From positions 688,090-752,089 of the forward strand of contig NZ_JAUSTW010000002.1 in assembly GCF_030813055.1 (NCBI RefSeq): DNA of 64,000 bases, read 5' to 3'. Shown here piece by piece: positions 61,362 to 64,000 of this stretch. The stretch's first letter is position 1, and every line of letters starts with the position of its first letter. A program made the position numbers and the translations under genes. Source of the DNA: Neobacillus ginsengisoli. GTDB lineage: Bacteria > Bacillota > Bacilli > Bacillales_B > DSM-18226. The notes below the pieces were generated by a model. That model had not been told where the DNA came from. It did no database searches and saw nothing but the letters and a program-made list of their open reading frames with translations.

Positions 61362-62024
61362 AGCTATTAAACAGAATGTAAAATTTTTCACTTAACGGAG
61401 TAGTATAGTGGAAGAGTCCGTTTGATTTTAGTTCAGCAATCGGGCCATTTAATTGAATAAGACTTCTAAACAAAACTGGATATTTATGTTAATATTGGTG
61501 TGAGATTGTGAAGAAATGTACTGATATGAACGAAACTGTCAATGCCCCCTACATAATTTGATCTTGGTTTGGTTTTTGTGCAACTCTAAGAAGAGAAGCG
61601 TATTTCGGCTTCTTTTCTTTTTAGTTAGGGTAGAGCCTTTGAAGGCTAGGGAATCTCCTTCTCAGCTTACTGACTGCTCCTCAATCTTCAAATTGGCTGT
61701 CAAATGCTTTCCTTGACAGGCAATTTGAAAATTGAGATACTTTTTAAAGCTGAGAATAATAAACTTCTCCTTTCACATTAATACTAAAAGTTAAGCACAC
61801 GGCACGAAGGCAAAAATCTCTACTGCGGTTAGCACTCTGATATTCGTGGGTTTTCACATTTTATCTTTCCGTATAAAGGAGCTTCCACTAACTTAAAACG
61901 TGCGTTAGCCTATTTAGGCATAGCACAAGTACATTTCGTGGTTTCTCCTTACCGATTTTTACCTTTGCCTCCGAGCCCTATGCTCCGACTTTTAAAGCAA
62001 TTGACATTATTTTAATCGTAATTT
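61362..62024. other. Gap between resolvase and transposase; includes the long noncoding end of an IS110/IS1111-type element
   Basis: No gene is supported. From 61526 on it belongs to the insertion sequence: a 12-bp inverted repeat, a hairpin near 61632-61647, a nested 94-nt structure (61661-61754) and a further 270 bases of unknown function. Confidence 0.55.
61661..61754 (-). ncRNA. Candidate structured RNA in the noncoding end of the IS (bridge/seekRNA-like)
   Basis: An inner hairpin pairs 61680-61703 with 61713-61736 (22 of 24 positions, 9-nt loop). It is enclosed by an outer 8-bp stem CTCAGCTT/AAGCTGAG (61661-61668 with 61747-61754). IS1111-type elements encode their guide RNA downstream of the transposase, and this lies there. 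Its function is an inference, and the element is decayed. Confidence 0.4.
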
Positions 62025-63137
62025 TTACTTTACAATGGAGTTGTTTTCAATTTCTTGAGTTACTGCCCAGATAAATCCTGCTAATTCTCTTGCAACGGCA
62101 GTTAATGCCTTTCCAGCTGTTTTTCCGCGTGATAGTAAACGAAAATATTTTTTATGCAGTCGATTTTGAGCTTTCCATGAGATCATTTGAACACTAGGCA
62201 ACTGTCCTTCTTGTCGTTTCTTTAAATCTCCTTTAATGCAGGCTTATGCCGATAACTCCAGGCTGCTTCTACAAGCAGACGCCGAACATGACGGTTGCCT
62301 GTTTTTGTAATATTGCCTTGCCTTCTGGTTTCACCACTTGAACTTTCACTTGGAATTAACCCAACGTAAGACATTAATTTTTTGGGAGAAGCAAATCTAT
62401 TAAATGATCCAATCTCAGCCACAAGGCTGGTAGCTGTTATAGTGGCTATTCCTCTTAACGATTGGAGTGCTTGAATCATTGGCGCATGATATCCTTCCGT
62501 TGATTGGAATTTAATTTCTTCCTCTAATGGTTTTACCCTTTGCTCAACTTCTTGTAGATGATGTAGATACTCTTGAAAAACTATTTTAGATGCAGAACGT
62601 TCAAACTTTAGAGTATTTAACCATTCGGTATCTACGAGTCCATTTCTTTCCCTTGAAAGGCGGGTGAATATCATTTCGTAAAAGGAATTTGGATAATTGA
62701 TGTTTGGCTCTTAATTCATCCTCTTTGGCATCTTCACGGGCTCGAACTAAATCCCGAAGCGCCTCATCATCTTCTGTTGGCACATAAACAGAGGTTAATT
62801 CGCCTGCACGAAATAACTTTGCTAGTTTAATCGAATCTCTACGGTCAGTTTTAATCCGTTCACCTGGTTTCTTAGGGATTAAAAGATGGTGCGATAACTT
62901 CACATTCAATTCCTAGGCTAAGAAAAAGCCGATATAAACCATAGCCAGTTGGACCAGCTTCATAACACACTCGAAGATTATCTTTTTCTCCCAGCTTTTT
63001 TACTAACTTTCTAATTGATTCCACCGTGTAGGGATCATTCCCCAATACCTTGGCTCATCTCGACCTTCATCTGCAATGGCAACGGCAATTTTTTCTTTTG
63101 AAACGTCTAAACCTACATATTTTATGGTATCCTTCAT
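62025..63137 (-). pseudogene. IS110-family transposase with at least four frameshifts
   Basis: On the minus strand the protein can be followed through frame changes: ATG at 63137 with DTIKYVGLDVSKEKIAVAIA; then ESIRKLVKKLGEK and VCYEAGPTGYGLYRLF; then [20 protein letters not shown] and [20 protein letters not shown]; then the Transposase_20 part MIQALQSLRGIATITATSLV and SYVGLIPSESSSGE; then a last frame SVQMISWKAQNRLHKKYF to a stop at 62025-62027. The DEDD and C-terminal domains are both recognisable, but the gene cannot make one protein. Confidence 0.85.
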
Positions 63138-63246
63138 AATAACTAGCTCCTTCCATAATGTAGCTCTGATTTGGTTTGTTTTTTCCAGTAAACAGTGTAA
63201 CCAAATTAACCCACGGTGTTACGAGTAAGGAGCTAGTTTCGTTCAT

Positions 63247-63386
63247 GATAACTTAAACTAACGTGGCAGCATTCCTGTAATGAGTGAAAATGAGGTTTGA
63301 ACAAAAAAATAACCTCTTGGTAGAATAAGAGTGTCCTGAAGCTGGCCAGCGAAAAGGATAACACTCAAATACCAGGAGGCTTTAAA
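63247..63386 (+). other. Leader of the second IS110 element, candidate guide-RNA region
   Basis: The 140 bases before the second transposase contain GAGGTT/AACCTC and GAGTGTCC...ACACTC (63329-63336 with 63356-63366) around a palindromic GCTGGCCAGC. IS110-group elements encode their bridge RNA upstream of the transposase, so this is where it would be. Confidence 0.4.
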
Positions 63387-64000
63387 ATGAATTATAACCA
63401 AAATAAGAAGATTGCTCAAATAACTTCTCAAACACTTATTATAGGTGTCGACATTGCTAAATTCAAGCATGTGGCACGTGCCCAGGACTTTAGAGGAATG
63501 GAGTTCGGATCACCTTGCTATTTTGAAAACACAAAAGAGGGGTTCCAGCATTTTCTTATATGGATTTCTGAACTGAAGAGAGAACAAGCCATGGATAAAG
63601 TGATGGTTGGAATGGAACCAACTGGCCACTATTGGTTCAACCTGGCTCATATTCTGAAAGAAAATGAGATTATGTTTGTAGTAGTCAATCCCTTGCACGT
63701 AAAGAAAAGCAAGGAACTCGATGATAATTCACCAACTAAAAATGATGTGAAAGACGCTAAAGTAATTGCACAGCTGGTCAAGGACGGAAGATACGCTGAA
63801 CCTACGATACCGCAAGGAGTTTATGCCGAGCTCCGGGTGGCGAAGAAAATACGCGATCTTTTAACAGATGACCTACAAACGGTCCAAGGTCAGGTTCACA
63901 ACTGTATTGACCGGTACTTTCCAGAATTTCTAACGGTCTTTAAGAAGTGGGAAGGGAAGACAGCCTTACAATTCTTAAAACTCTATGCTTTACCGCATGA
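63387..64000 (+). CDS. IS110-family transposase, N-terminal part (runs off the window)
   Basis: An open frame of more than 204 codons starts at ATG 63387 behind a perfect AGGAGG site and continues past the window end. The DEDD RuvC-like domain is intact: Asp in IIGVDIAKFKHVA (about residues 18-30), Glu in VMVGMEPTGHYWF (about 75-87) and the acidic pair in NDVKDAKVIAQLV (about 121-133). The following helices fit the IS110 linker. It is a different lineage from the decayed transposase next to it and looks potentially active. The C-terminal Ser-containing domain is outside the window. Confidence 0.88.
   Translation, partial: MNYNQNKKIAQITSQTLIIGVDIAKFKHVARAQDFRGMEFGSPCYFENTKEGFQHFLIWISELKREQAMDKVMVGMEPTGHYWFNLAHILKENEIMFVVVNPLHVKKSKELDDNSPTKNDVKDAKVIAQLVKDGRYAEPTIPQGVYAELRVAKKIRDLLTDDLQTVQGQVHNCIDRYFPEFLTVFKKWEGKTALQFLKLYALPH

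Larger units (their letters stand above)
61526..63246 (-). mobile_element. Decayed IS110/IS1111-family insertion sequence
   Basis: A transposase pseudogene (62025-63137, minus) is enclosed by 12-bp inverted repeats: ATGAACGAAACT (61526-61537) and AGTTTCGTTCAT (63235-63246). Short noncoding sequence lies before the transposase (about 110 bp) and a long one after it (about 490 bp), as in IS1111-type elements with subterminal repeats. The exact outer ends cannot be fixed from one copy. Confidence 0.6.

Overview
The window comes from a low-GC, endospore-forming Bacillaceae bacterium, most like Bacillus or Neobacillus. The evidence is a Bacillus core block in its usual order (ymfH-ymfI-ymfJ-ymfK-rodZ-pgsA-cinA-recA-rny-ymdB-spoVS-korAB-miaB-ricA-cotE), strong AGGAGG ribosome binding sites, frequent GTG and TTG starts, a LexA box before recA and a sigma-H type promoter before spoVS. 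adhE, cytochrome bd and three Rex/Fnr-like boxes suggest facultative anaerobic growth.

Layout. (1) 1-16.8 kb: core block, ending at cotE. The mutS-mutL pair that usually follows cotE in Bacillus is not found downstream. (2) 16.8-26.4 kb: a multi-VOC fusion protein, a GNAT acetyltransferase, a kinase-fold protein, the wreck of a catechol meta-cleavage operon with only the tautomerase intact, a three-gene operon (Lgt paralogue, Tes/MJ0619-like radical SAM enzyme, small membrane protein), a nitroreductase, and a YthAB-type cytochrome bd oxidase behind a perfect Fnr/CRP-type dyad. (3) 26.4-38.4 kb: serC, then a rhamnose locus (rhaEW, MFS transporter, AraC regulator, rhaB, rhaA, DeoR repressor) interrupted by a ywnA/ywnB-like redox-regulator pair, with a decayed tail holding a Gfo/Idh/MocA remnant. 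(4) 38.4-55.5 kb: a Sco-like lipoprotein, a MocR-type regulator, small cell-envelope genes, a truncated ABC ATPase, adhE, a secreted sedolisin, a TVP38-type membrane protein, a YkoN-like glycosyltransferase and mqo. (5) 55.5-64 kb: an accessory graveyard. It holds a tRNA-Arg(CCT) 3' fragment that looks like an integration scar, a second tRNA-like 3' end, a frameshifted PatA/PatG-type protease, a group II intron RT fragment, a large secreted transglycosylase with four near-identical repeats, a serine resolvase, a frameshifted IS110/IS1111-type element with a long structured noncoding end, and the intact 5' part of a second IS110 element running off the window.

How the genes fit together. The rhamnose genes cover uptake (MFS, inferred), isomerisation (RhaA), phosphorylation (RhaB) and cleavage plus lactaldehyde oxidation (RhaEW). 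A 17-bp sequence overlaps the rhaEW promoter, recurs identically 9.8 kb away beyond the DeoR gene, and is the best candidate repressor operator. cydAB and adhE share Rex-like sites, linking them to NADH/NAD state. The most interesting undescribed unit is the lgt-like / radical SAM / small membrane protein operon at 20.6-23.1 kb, which looks like a membrane-lipid modification system. Second is the structured RNA-like region in the long end of the decayed IS110-family element. No CRISPR array, rRNA or complete tRNA was seen.
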